The notes beneath the pieces were generated by a model. The model ran no database searches, was not told the DNA's origin, and saw only the letters and a list, made by a program, of their open reading frames with translations. 64,000 nucleotides of DNA from Flavobacteriaceae bacterium PS02338 (GTDB taxonomy: Bacteria > Bacteroidota > Bacteroidia > Sphingobacteriales > Sphingobacteriaceae). Made by a program: the position numbers and the translations under genes. The stretch is from contig JASCOD010000001.1 of the NCBI GenBank assembly GCA_029959615.1, positions 1,550,001 through 1,614,000 on the forward strand. The letters run 5' to 3'. This document shows positions 18,650 through 26,977 of the stretch, one piece after another. Each line of letters starts with the position of its first letter. Positions within the stretch are counted from its first letter, which is position 1.

Positions 18650-21600
18650 ATGAAAAAAACGCTACTTCTCCTTTTAAGCTGCCTTAGCTTTAGCTTGGCG
18701 GCAATAGCCCAGAACATTATTTATGTAAACATTAACGTCTCCGGTGGTGCCAACAACGGTACAAGCTGGGCAAATGCCTACAACAATCTGGCTACCGCTA
18801 TTGATAATGCCAGTGAGGGCAAACAGATTTGGGTGGCCAAGGGTGCCTATAGACCTGCTAATTATGCTTCTTTCAGCATGAAGCATGATGTCGCCATCTA
18901 TGGAGGGTTTACAGGCGGTGAGACAAGTCTGAGCCAGCGTAACTATGTAGATAACCCAACCATGCTGGAGGCTTATGGCACTACTAGGGTTTTTTTCAAC
19001 AACGACAATAACCTAACCGCCAGTGCCATTTTAGATGGTTTTTCATTAATAAACACAAGTGTTTTCAATCAATTAGGCTCGCCAACCATCAGAAATTGTT
19101 CTTTTACACAGAGTAATGACGAGTGCATTTATAACCAAGATTCTTCTCCTATCATTAGCAACTGTGTTTTTATAGGGAATAATAACAATAGTATTTATAA
19201 CAAAAATTCTTCCCCCAGTATTGTTAATTGTGTTTTTAAAGAGAATATGAGCGATGCTGTAGCTAATTATTTGAACTCTTCCCCTACTATTGTTAATTGT
19301 GTTTTTACAAAGAATTCGGTTAGCAGTATCTATAACGAAGCACCCGCTTCTGCCACCATCATCAATACCACTTTTGCTGATAATGTTGGCAATGCTTTGT
19401 TTAGTACCAACAATAGTATGTCAATAATACGAAACAGCATTGTTTGGGGAGGCGTAGTTGGCACCTACACAGCAAGCCATTCACTAATTAAGGGCAAAGC
19501 CGATATCAGCAATGGTAATATAGATGCCAGTGGTGTAACGGAAAACCAGATTTTCACCAATTATGCAGGTGGAGACTATACCTTAAAAGCAGGTTCTGCT
19601 GCATTAAACAGCGGCGACAATAGTCTTTACACTGGCCTAAGTGCAAGCACATTAGATTTGTCAGGCAACAGAAGGCTAATTAGTGGAAAGATTGACATAG
19701 GGGCTTATGAACACCAGACTTTGGTAATTACACCCGATGCGAATAATATTGTTTACGTAAATATTAACGCAGATGGTACTGGCGATGGCTCTTCTTGGGC
19801 ACATGCTACCACGCAATTGCAGGCGGCTATTAATGGATCGCCAACCAATGGTGGCCAGGTTTGGGTAGCTAAAGGCACTTACCAGCCTGCAACTTATGAA
19901 TCTTTTAACATGAGAGATAATGTAGCTATTTACGGGGGCTTTGTGGGCAGCGAGACTAGCCTAAGCCAGCGTAACTATAAAGCTAACCTAACCATACTAC
20001 AAGGAAACAATAGCTATGTTGTTTTTAATGTCAATAGTCTAACGGTCACTGCCATTTTGGATGGATTTACCATTACTGGGGGGCAAACATTTTATGGTAG
20101 TGGGATGCATAATGAAGGAGCTTCTCCCACGGTTAGCAACTGTGTTTTTAAAGGTAATCATGCTGATAGCGAGGGTGGAGCTATGTCTAATTGGAGTTCT
20201 TCTCCCATCATCATAGGCTGTCTTTTTACCGACAATCATGCTGGCAGTAATGGAGATGCTATCTCTAATTGGTATGATTCATCCCCAGTTATTATTAACA
20301 GTACCATTGCCGGAAACGGAAACAAAGCTATCTATAATAGTCTAAGCACTACAATACTCAATAATAGCATTGTCTGGGGTAGTACTATTGGTAGCTACAC
20401 GGCCAAGAACTCCCTGATCAAAGATAATACAGATACTTCTAACGGCAATATCGATGCAAACGGACTAACGGAAGCCAGTATTTTTAATGATTATACAAAT
20501 GGAGACTATACCCTAAAAGCTGGCTCTGCTGCATTAAACAGCGGCGACAATAGTCTTTACACTGGCCTAAGTGCAAGCACATTAGATTTGGCAGGCAACA
20601 GAAGGCTAATTAGTGGAAAGATTGATCTGGGCGCTTACGAAAGTCAAGTTTTGGTCATTACACCCGATGCCAATAACATTGTATATGTAAATAGCAGCGC
20701 AGATGGTACTGGCAACGGCTCATCTTGGGTAAATGCCACAACACAATTGCAGGCGGCTATTGATGGTTTGCCACAAAGTGGTGGCCAGGTTTGGGTGGCC
20801 AAGGGTAACTACCAGCCTGCAAGTGGCAGTTCTTTTAAGATGAAAAAGGAGGTAGCCATTTATGGTGGTTTTGCGGGTGGTGAAACTGCTTTAACAGAAC
20901 GTAGTTATGCTGTCAATCCAACTTTTTTGTTTGGTAGTGGCGGCGTGCATAGTGTCATTTTCAATGAAAACAACGGACTTACAGCTACTGCTATTTTAGA
21001 TGGTTTTAGGATTTCTGGAGGGAATGCTGTTTATGGTGCTGGGATATATAATGATAATGTTTCGCCTACCATTCGCAACTGTGTTTTTATAGGTAATCTT
21101 GCTTTTCAGGCCGGGGGAGCTATGGCCAATATCAGTGCCTCAGCACCAATAATTGCAAATTGTATTTTTACAAACAATATGGGTATGCTTCAGGGTGGTG
21201 AGGCGATATATAACAGCGCTTCTTCTCCAACCATTGTAAATAGTACTATTTTAAGCAATAACAATGTTGGACTTTATAATATTAGCAGTACCGTAATATT
21301 ACAGAACAGTATTGTATGGGGTGATGTTTCGGGCGACTATACGGCAAGTCATTCCCTGCTCAAGGGTAAGGCTGATGTGAGCAATGGCAACATTGATGCA
21401 AGTGGTCTAACAGAAACCGATATCTTCAATAATATTGCATTTAATGATTATTCCCTAAAAGTAGGCTCTCGGGCCATCAATAAAGGTAATAATGCATGGT
21501 ATACTGCTACTGGTGGAAATCTGAGTACTGAAAAAGACTTGGCTGGAAACCCACGCTTGAACGGCGGTACGATAGACCTAGGTGCCTATGAATATCAATC

Positions 21601-22132
21601 TGCCTTGCCCGTGGTTTTCGACAAATTTAGCGCTACACTACAAAACAACCGTGTCAAATTAGCGTGGAATACCTTTAGTGAAACCAACAACCAGGCTTTT
21701 AGGATTTACCGCAGTAGTGATGGTGTCAACTATACCGAGATTGTCCGACAAGTGAGCAAAAGTAATGGGGCAAACAGTTATATCGCCTACGACAATAGCC
21801 CGCTAAACGGCCTAAACTATTACCGACTAAAACAACAGGATACGGATGGCTCCATTACCGAACTGGGCGATGAGGCAGTGAATTTCTCCCTGCGTAACGA
21901 AGAAATAAAGGCTTGGCCAAATCCAGTAGAGAAAATCTTGAAATTAAGTTTCCCTGCAGGCAAGTATCAAAGCTTAAGATTAACGGATATGAGCGGTAGA
22001 AAACTACAAGAGCTTACGCTCAACAAAACCCAAAGCGAACTGGCTTTAGATATGAGCAATTATCCAAAAGGTGTTTACCTCATCACATTAAAAGGCAGCA
22101 ACGGCCACCATCTACTAAAAGTATTTAAATAG
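18650..22132 (+). CDS. Giant three-module beta-helix T9SS surface protein, paralogue C
   Basis: The start ATG at 18650 gives MKKTLLLLLSCLSFSLAAIAQ; the longer frame from a TTG at 18566 is rejected because it begins inside the promoter. The product is 1160 residues with three beta-helix modules (ends near 19715, 20650 and 21600), one fewer than A and B, then the Ig-like domain (LPVVFDKFSATLQNN) and T9SS sorting domain. Rungs follow SSPIISNCVFIGNN and SSPTIVNCVF. The 5' end is nearly the same as in A, while the 3' flank lacks the two hairpins seen after A and B. Predicted to be exported across the outer membrane and anchored. The module-number difference is consistent with recombination between repeated module starts. 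Confidence 0.9.
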   Translation: MKKTLLLLLSCLSFSLAAIAQNIIYVNINVSGGANNGTSWANAYNNLATAIDNASEGKQIWVAKGAYRPANYASFSMKHDVAIYGGFTGGETSLSQRNYVDNPTMLEAYGTTRVFFNNDNNLTASAILDGFSLINTSVFNQLGSPTIRNCSFTQSNDECIYNQDSSPIISNCVFIGNNNNSIYNKNSSPSIVNCVFKENMSDAVANYLNSSPTIVNCVFTKNSVSSIYNEAPASATIINTTFADNVGNALFSTNNSMSIIRNSIVWGGVVGTYTASHSLIKGKADISNGNIDASGVTENQIFTNYAGGDYTLKAGSAALNSGDNSLYTGLSASTLDLSGNRRLISGKIDIGAYEHQTLVITPDANNIVYVNINADGTGDGSSWAHATTQLQAAINGSPTNGGQVWVAKGTYQPATYESFNMRDNVAIYGGFVGSETSLSQRNYKANLTILQGNNSYVVFNVNSLTVTAILDGFTITGGQTFYGSGMHNEGASPTVSNCVFKGNHADSEGGAMSNWSSSPIIIGCLFTDNHAGSNGDAISNWYDSSPVIINSTIAGNGNKAIYNSLSTTILNNSIVWGSTIGSYTAKNSLIKDNTDTSNGNIDANGLTEASIFNDYTNGDYTLKAGSAALNSGDNSLYTGLSASTLDLAGNRRLISGKIDLGAYESQVLVITPDANNIVYVNSSADGTGNGSSWVNATTQLQAAIDGLPQSGGQVWVAKGNYQPASGSSFKMKKEVAIYGGFAGGETALTERSYAVNPTFLFGSGGVHSVIFNENNGLTATAILDGFRISGGNAVYGAGIYNDNVSPTIRNCVFIGNLAFQAGGAMANISASAPIIANCIFTNNMGMLQGGEAIYNSASSPTIVNSTILSNNNVGLYNISSTVILQNSIVWGDVSGDYTASHSLLKGKADVSNGNIDASGLTETDIFNNIAFNDYSLKVGSRAINKGNNAWYTATGGNLSTEKDLAGNPRLNGGTIDLGAYEYQSALPVVFDKFSATLQNNRVKLAWNTFSETNNQAFRIYRSSDGVNYTEIVRQVSKSNGANSYIAYDNSPLNGLNYYRLKQQDTDGSITELGDEAVNFSLRNEEIKAWPNPVEKILKLSFPAGKYQSLRLTDMSGRKLQELTLNKTQSELALDMSNYPKGVYLITLKGSNGHHLLKVFK

Positions 22133-22794
22133 TATTTTTTAAGTTTGCGTCTCCAGGAAGGGGGTGGTATGTTCCCTCTTCCTAATTTTCGTTCTAGGAT
22201 GGTAGCAACACCTAATTTATATATAGGTGGCATATGCAACTTTGTATCCGTATCTTCAGGAGGGTAAGGTCTTAATTGAATATCCATAAATGTTTCGGTA
22301 TAACTAACGATTATAGTTTGGTGATAAACAACTCAGAACAGGAAGTTTTAAAGCATTTTGTCATGTCGAGTTCCGAGACATCTATTAACACTATAGTTGG
22401 TGTTGGCAATTTAAAAACCTATTTCTAAAGCCTCCCGTCTGTTGAAATTAAGCCTGTCCCGAGCACTTGTAGGAGAGATATCTCTGTCCATCATTTTCAC
22501 TTCTTGCCAATCCAACCCAAGAGCATCCATAAAGCGCTAATTGATCTTCATCACTTTTCGGATAGGGTACTTCTTTAAGTTTTATATTTGATTGTACCGC
22601 TAAATTCGGAAATTAAATGACGCGTCTTGATCCTCAAAAGCAGCTTATTTCATCTTTGGTGAGATTAAGTGCTGCTTCTCTCGTAGCCTGTATTTGTTTT
22701 TAGCGGAAAACTTGACTAAGGTATTGATAATATGTAGCTAAATGCGTAACAAGTAGCTGAATATAAATACTAAACCAATAAAAAAAACGCTATA
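22133..22794. other. Gene-free stretch with possible minus-strand gene relic
   Basis: No intact gene was found. On the minus strand, 22411-22530 reads as a coding-like 39-codon piece (MDALGLDWQEVKMMD...FNRREALEIGF) preceded by an in-frame stop, and 22185-22290 reads MDIQLRPYPPEDTDTK; these may be decayed remnants of a lost gene, but I recognise no family. Near 22364 a TCATGTCGAGTTCCGAGACATC stretch resembles a degenerate dispersed palindrome. No promoter matching the consensus was seen before the next gene. Confidence 0.35.
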
Positions 22795-23637
22795 ATGATC
22801 AGAAAAATTAACTTGCTACAAGGCTATTTAGTAATACCCTTGTTTTTATTTCTTACCGCTATTTTCTATTCACAATCCTTAAAGTCGCAGGTAGCCTGGA
22901 TAGAGCGAACACCTTCCTCAGCTAGTGAGTGGTTCTCCGTAGCTTATGGAAACGGTACTTTTGTAGCCGTGGGTGCAAGCGGCTCACACTATGTAATGAC
23001 TAGTCCCGATGGGATCACTTGGACACCCCGCACACCTGCGGCAACAAACGCATGGACCGCAGTAACTTACGGTAATGGCTTGTTTGTTGCCGTATCCAAA
23101 AATGGAACCAATAGAGTAATGACTAGCCCAAACGGGATTACGTGGACGCTTCAAACCGCTTCTGCAAACTCAGAATGGGGTGCCATAACCTATGGCAACG
23201 GAACATTTGTTGCCGTAGCTTTTAGTGGAGCAAATAGGGTAATGACCAGCGATAACGGTATTAGCTGGAACCTGAGGAACGCATCGGTAAATAATACTTG
23301 GTCTTCGGTAGCCTATGGCAATAACAAATTTGTAGCAGTATCAAATGATGGGGCAAATAGAGTAATGACCAGTCCTGATGGAAATACTTGGACAAGCCAA
23401 ACTGCTGCGGCAGCTAATGGATGGGGCACAGTGGTTTATGGAGGAAATAAATTTGTGGCAGTAGCAAGTGATGGCACAAACAGGGTGATGACCAGTACAG
23501 ATGGTATCACTTGGGTAGCTAGAACCGCAATAAACACAGGGGATTGGGCGAATGTAGCCTATGGCAGTGGCAAATTTGTAGCGGTGGCCTATAGCGGAAG
23601 TTCGAGAGTAATGACCAGTACAGACGGCATCACTTAG
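22795..23637 (+). CDS. N-terminal fragment of interrupted beta-propeller secreted protein
   Basis: A signal peptide (MIRKINLLQGYLVIPLFLFL, ending near KSQ) is followed by about 42-residue repeats with YGNGxFVAV and RVMTSxDGITW. Six repeats precede a TAG at 23635. The frame continues directly after it (TAQVAPTSHDWVSVAYGNG) into a seventh repeat. The other complete repeats read GITW, GISW or NTW at the stop position, so TGG most likely became TAG. Seven repeats would make a closed seven-bladed propeller. The product as encoded lacks blade seven and the sorting domain, so it should not be anchored by T9SS. It could instead be a sequencing error or a read-through site. The full frame would be 22795-25476. 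Confidence 0.75.
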   Translation: MIRKINLLQGYLVIPLFLFLTAIFYSQSLKSQVAWIERTPSSASEWFSVAYGNGTFVAVGASGSHYVMTSPDGITWTPRTPAATNAWTAVTYGNGLFVAVSKNGTNRVMTSPNGITWTLQTASANSEWGAITYGNGTFVAVAFSGANRVMTSDNGISWNLRNASVNNTWSSVAYGNNKFVAVSNDGANRVMTSPDGNTWTSQTAAAANGWGTVVYGGNKFVAVASDGTNRVMTSTDGITWVARTAINTGDWANVAYGSGKFVAVAYSGSSRVMTSTDGIT

Positions 23638-23670
23638 ACCGCTCAAGTAGCACCAACCTCGCATGATTGG

Positions 23671-25476
23671 GTGAGCGTAGCCTATGGTAATGGTATTTTT
23701 GTAGCTGTAGCTTATACAGGAGGAGTAATGTCGAGTGTAGACATACCCTTGCCTGTAAGCCTTGGTAACTACACCGCCACGGCAGAACATCGTTCTGCCA
23801 AACTGCAATGGCAAACTACTGGCGAGCGAGATAATAAAGGCTTTGTCATTTACCGTGGCGGTGATGATGGTATCTTTGTAAAGATAGGCGAAGTAGGTAA
23901 GAATGCTAAAGAACCTAATACCTTAAACCTAACCCCTTATACCTTTATAGACAAACAACCCCTAAACGGCAACAACTACTATAAACTTGTGCAGCTAGAC
24001 AACGACGGTAAGCCAACAGAATTAGGCATTAGGTCCGTAGCTTTCCACTTCCCACCTTCTACTTTCCACTTCTATCCTAATCCCACAAAAGATAAGATAA
24101 CCGTAACCTTTGAAGAAGATAAATACCATCAAATCCTATTGAGTGACAATTTGGGAAAGGTTTTGCAACAACTATTGATACCTAAACAAGTTGGTGACGT
24201 AGAACTCGATTTGTCCGCTTATGCTCCTGGTATGTATTTCATTACCTTAACCAATGCCACAGATCAGTTGGTCAAGAAAGTAGCCATTGCCAAAGGCAGC
24301 AATACGCTGTTTACGGGATTGAGTACTAGTACCCTCGATCTGGCAGGAAATCCGAGGGTTTATGGCTATGCCAACAATGGTACCATTGATCTGGGCGCTT
24401 ATGAATACCAGGGACTATTGGCAACGGTATTGTCCAGTTTTGCGGATAGGAGCAAGACCTATGGAGATGCAGGCTTTTCGCTAACTGCTCCTACGAGCAA
24501 CGGTGATGGAGCTTTCAGCTATAGCAGCAATGATCTTAACGTCGCTACCCTTAGCGGCAATACCTTAACGATAATAGGTGCGGGAACGGCTACGATCACC
24601 GCCACACAGGCAGCAACGGGAAATTATGATGCGGCTAGTATTTCACTGGTGTTAACGGTAGCCAAAGCCAACCAAACTATCAACTTCGCAGCCCTAGATC
24701 CTAAGGCGGCCAATAGTGCAGATTTTACACTCGGTGCCACAGCAAGCAGTAACCTTCCGGTAAGTTATACCAGCAGCAATACAGCTGTAGCAGAGGTGTA
24801 CGAAAGCGCAGGCGTTTGGAAAGTGAAGGTGAAAACAGCAGGTAGTACCAATATCACCGCCCAACAGGCAGGCGATGCGAATTACAATGCGGCCACCAAT
24901 GTAATACAGGCCTTAGTGGTAGAATCGGTATTACCTGTAGAATTAGTGAGTTATACTGCTAAGCTGGAAGGCAATTACACCAAGCTACAATGGATTACCA
25001 CTAACGAACGCAACAACAAAGGTTTTGTCATCTACCGTAGTGGCGATGATGGTGTCTTTATAAAAATAGGCGAAGTAGATAAGAATGCTAAAGAACCTAA
25101 TACCTTAAACCTAACCCTTTATACCTTTATAGACAAACAACCTCTAAACGGTAACAACTATTATAAACTGGTGCAGCTAGACAACGATGGTACGGCAACA
25201 GAATTAGGCATTAAACCCCTAACTTATAACTTAAAACTTGTCACGTACCACGTATTCCCTAACCCAACAAAAGATAAATTGACGGTAAGCTTTGAACCGG
25301 CAAAATACACAAGTTTGGCCTTGAGCAGTGTAGATGGCAAGGTGTTAAGAACTGTTCCGCTAAACCAACAACAGGACAGCTTAACAATAGATTTGTCTAC
25401 CTATCCAACAGGTGTGTATTTGATCAGGTTAATTGGGACCAAAGAAAGTATCGTTAAGAAAGTAGTTAAACACTAA
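23671..25476 (+). CDS. C-terminal part of interrupted gene: chimera with two T9SS sorting domains
   Basis: This part is in frame with the fragment at 22795; GTG at 23671 is only a nominal start and there is no signal peptide. It begins with propeller blade seven, an Ig-like domain (LPVSLGNYTATAEHRSAKLQW) and a complete sorting domain (FYPNPTKDKITVTF ... LVKKVAIAK). Where a stop is expected (about 24294) the frame runs on into GSNTLFTGLSTSTLDLAGNPR and IDLGAYEYQG, which is the tail of a beta-helix module. After this come an MBG-like domain (KTYGDAGFSLTAPTSNG), an Ig-like domain (QTINFAALDPKAANSADF), another Ig-like domain and a second sorting domain (VFPNPTKDKLTVSF). This looks like a recombination chimera of two neighbouring paralogues. 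Probably not functional in its present form. Confidence 0.7.
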   Translation: MSVAYGNGIFVAVAYTGGVMSSVDIPLPVSLGNYTATAEHRSAKLQWQTTGERDNKGFVIYRGGDDGIFVKIGEVGKNAKEPNTLNLTPYTFIDKQPLNGNNYYKLVQLDNDGKPTELGIRSVAFHFPPSTFHFYPNPTKDKITVTFEEDKYHQILLSDNLGKVLQQLLIPKQVGDVELDLSAYAPGMYFITLTNATDQLVKKVAIAKGSNTLFTGLSTSTLDLAGNPRVYGYANNGTIDLGAYEYQGLLATVLSSFADRSKTYGDAGFSLTAPTSNGDGAFSYSSNDLNVATLSGNTLTIIGAGTATITATQAATGNYDAASISLVLTVAKANQTINFAALDPKAANSADFTLGATASSNLPVSYTSSNTAVAEVYESAGVWKVKVKTAGSTNITAQQAGDANYNAATNVIQALVVESVLPVELVSYTAKLEGNYTKLQWITTNERNNKGFVIYRSGDDGVFIKIGEVDKNAKEPNTLNLTLYTFIDKQPLNGNNYYKLVQLDNDGTATELGIKPLTYNLKLVTYHVFPNPTKDKLTVSFEPAKYTSLALSSVDGKVLRTVPLNQQQDSLTIDLSTYPTGVYLIRLIGTKESIVKKVVKH

Positions 25477-25500
25477 GAAGAATTTTCCGGACATAGTTTG

Positions 25501-25533
25501 AACCCTGTAGGCTTTGGTCTGCAGGGTTTTTTG
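25501..25533 (+). terminator. AACCCTG/CAGGGTT terminator
   Basis: AACCCTG (25501-25507) and CAGGGTT (25522-25528) form a 7-bp stem followed by a T-run. Related elements follow the genes ending at 31649 and 39424, which share the same type of sorting domain. Confidence 0.75.
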
Positions 25534-26185
25534 TTTCAGAACTAACGATGAGTTCAATAGTTAAATGCTTTTTATCATGTCTAAATGCATTGTTTTTTTC
25601 GACACCCCACCCGTTGGGCATCTCCCGAAATCTTCTATCTTTTTTAACTAGCAATATAGATTGCTTCACCCCTAACAATTATCCCAACACTTCAGTTTCC
25701 CAAATTTCGGGACAGGTAGCAATGAAGGAAAAATCTATCATGGTAAACCGATATTTGGACCTTCCGAGCACCTCTGGTGATAACACAAACTACTGGTGAA
25801 ACGTTTTATAATTTTCCGCTCTCTCAAGCCTTAGCAAAGCCTCTTCGTTTTGCTAAAATCGGCCTTGGCCTGTTCGGGATGCAGCAATTAGCCCTTCAAC
25901 TGACCTTAACAGAACAGGGCGCAGCCGTGGATTTTTTTGCATACTTTTTTCATCTACAGGAAAAAAGTTTGTCCGCGAAGCGACAGAACCAAATGAATAA
26001 CAGTAGAAAACTAATGTTTAAGCTCTAAGTTTGATTATGATATTTAGAACGTATTCTTATCTCGTAATGCTAAACACTACCGACCAGTAGAGAAGGATCT
26101 GTTAGTCACCATATTTCAGAAACAGATTTCTCCTAACGTCTGAATGACAGGTGGTATGAAGAAGTTAAGAAAAATATGATGCCGC
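25534..26185. other. Gene-free stretch with degenerate palindromes
   Basis: Short open frames here (25548-25799, 25777-26028) have no recognisable family and no start signals, so I do not call them. The stretch includes TTTGCATACTTTTTTCA facing GAAAAAAGT (25939-25975), a potential hairpin whose first half also occurs near 10769, and at about 26066-26145 a degenerate relative of the 118-bp repeat family (GAAGGATCTGTTA ... GAATGACAGG). Confidence 0.4.
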
Positions 26186-26977
26186 CTACCTATCCTTTAA
26201 CCTATCTAATATCTCTTGTTTCTTTCGCCTCGATACTTCGAAGGTTTGCTTGTTGTCCATCGTGAGGATACAAGGTTCACCTTTGCTATATTTTGAAATG
26301 AAATTAAGGTTGGTAATTACACTTTTGTTGATCCGTACAAAGGAGGACGATTCGCCTAAATAATCTTCAAATTCTTTGAGCATTCTGGTGATCATAAAGG
26401 TTTGGTTATGCTGGGTAGCAATGTGGCAATAATTACCATCAGCCTCTACGTACATCACCTCGTTAAGGTTTACCATGTGCACACTGTCTTTAAGGTGTAC
26501 CGCAATTTTTTTTGGCGTTTGTTTTCTTTCGAGGTTTTCCAGCAGATTTTTGATCTGTGTTTCATAGGCAAGCTTAGTACCAATTCGGTTATTTACTTTA
26601 TCTAAGGCAGCTTTTAATTCTTCGATATCTAGTGGTTTCAGTAAGTAATCGAGTGCATTAAATTTGATGGCGGTAAGCGAATATTGCTCATAACTGGTTA
26701 CAAAAATGACTTCGAAGTTGATATCGTCATAGGCCTGCAATACCGAAAATCCATTTCTGCCCACCATTTGTATATCTAAGAAAATCAAATGTGGCTGTAG
26801 CTCGTCAATTAACTTGCAGGCCGTTTCGGCATCTTCTGCCTGCCCTATGATCGTGATGTTGGGCGCATAAACGCCGAGCAAATGAGAGAGTACTTCCCTA
26901 CCATCTTGTTCATCATCTACAATAATAGCGCTGATCTGTCTGTAAGGATCAATCTGCATTTTCGTTGGTGTGGTCAT
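26186..26977 (-). CDS. LytR/AlgR-type response regulator (LytTR)
   Basis: This 263-residue protein has a receiver domain (about 15-135) with acidic residues VDDEQ, phosphoacceptor D68 in LIFLDIQM and conserved K in YLLKPLD, followed by a LytTR DNA-binding domain (about 160-260, IAVHLKDSVHMVNLNEVMYVEADGNY, then SSSFVRINKSVITNLNFI and EVSRRKK). It acts in the cytoplasm as the output of the kinase encoded just upstream; the frames overlap by 29 bp (11 bp if Met7 is the start), which indicates translational coupling. Targets are not shown by the sequence. The nearest candidate is the divergent secreted protein gene at 30057. Confidence 0.92.
   Translation of the reverse strand: MTTPTKMQIDPYRQISAIIVDDEQDGREVLSHLLGVYAPNITIIGQAEDAETACKLIDELQPHLIFLDIQMVGRNGFSVLQAYDDINFEVIFVTSYEQYSLTAIKFNALDYLLKPLDIEELKAALDKVNNRIGTKLAYETQIKNLLENLERKQTPKKIAVHLKDSVHMVNLNEVMYVEADGNYCHIATQHNQTFMITRMLKEFEDYLGESSSFVRINKSVITNLNFISKYSKGEPCILTMDNKQTFEVSRRKKQEILDRLKDR

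Noticed and set aside
25548..26028. Two overlapping 83-codon open frames
   Set aside because: They have no family resemblance or start context, and cover hairpins and degenerate repeats.
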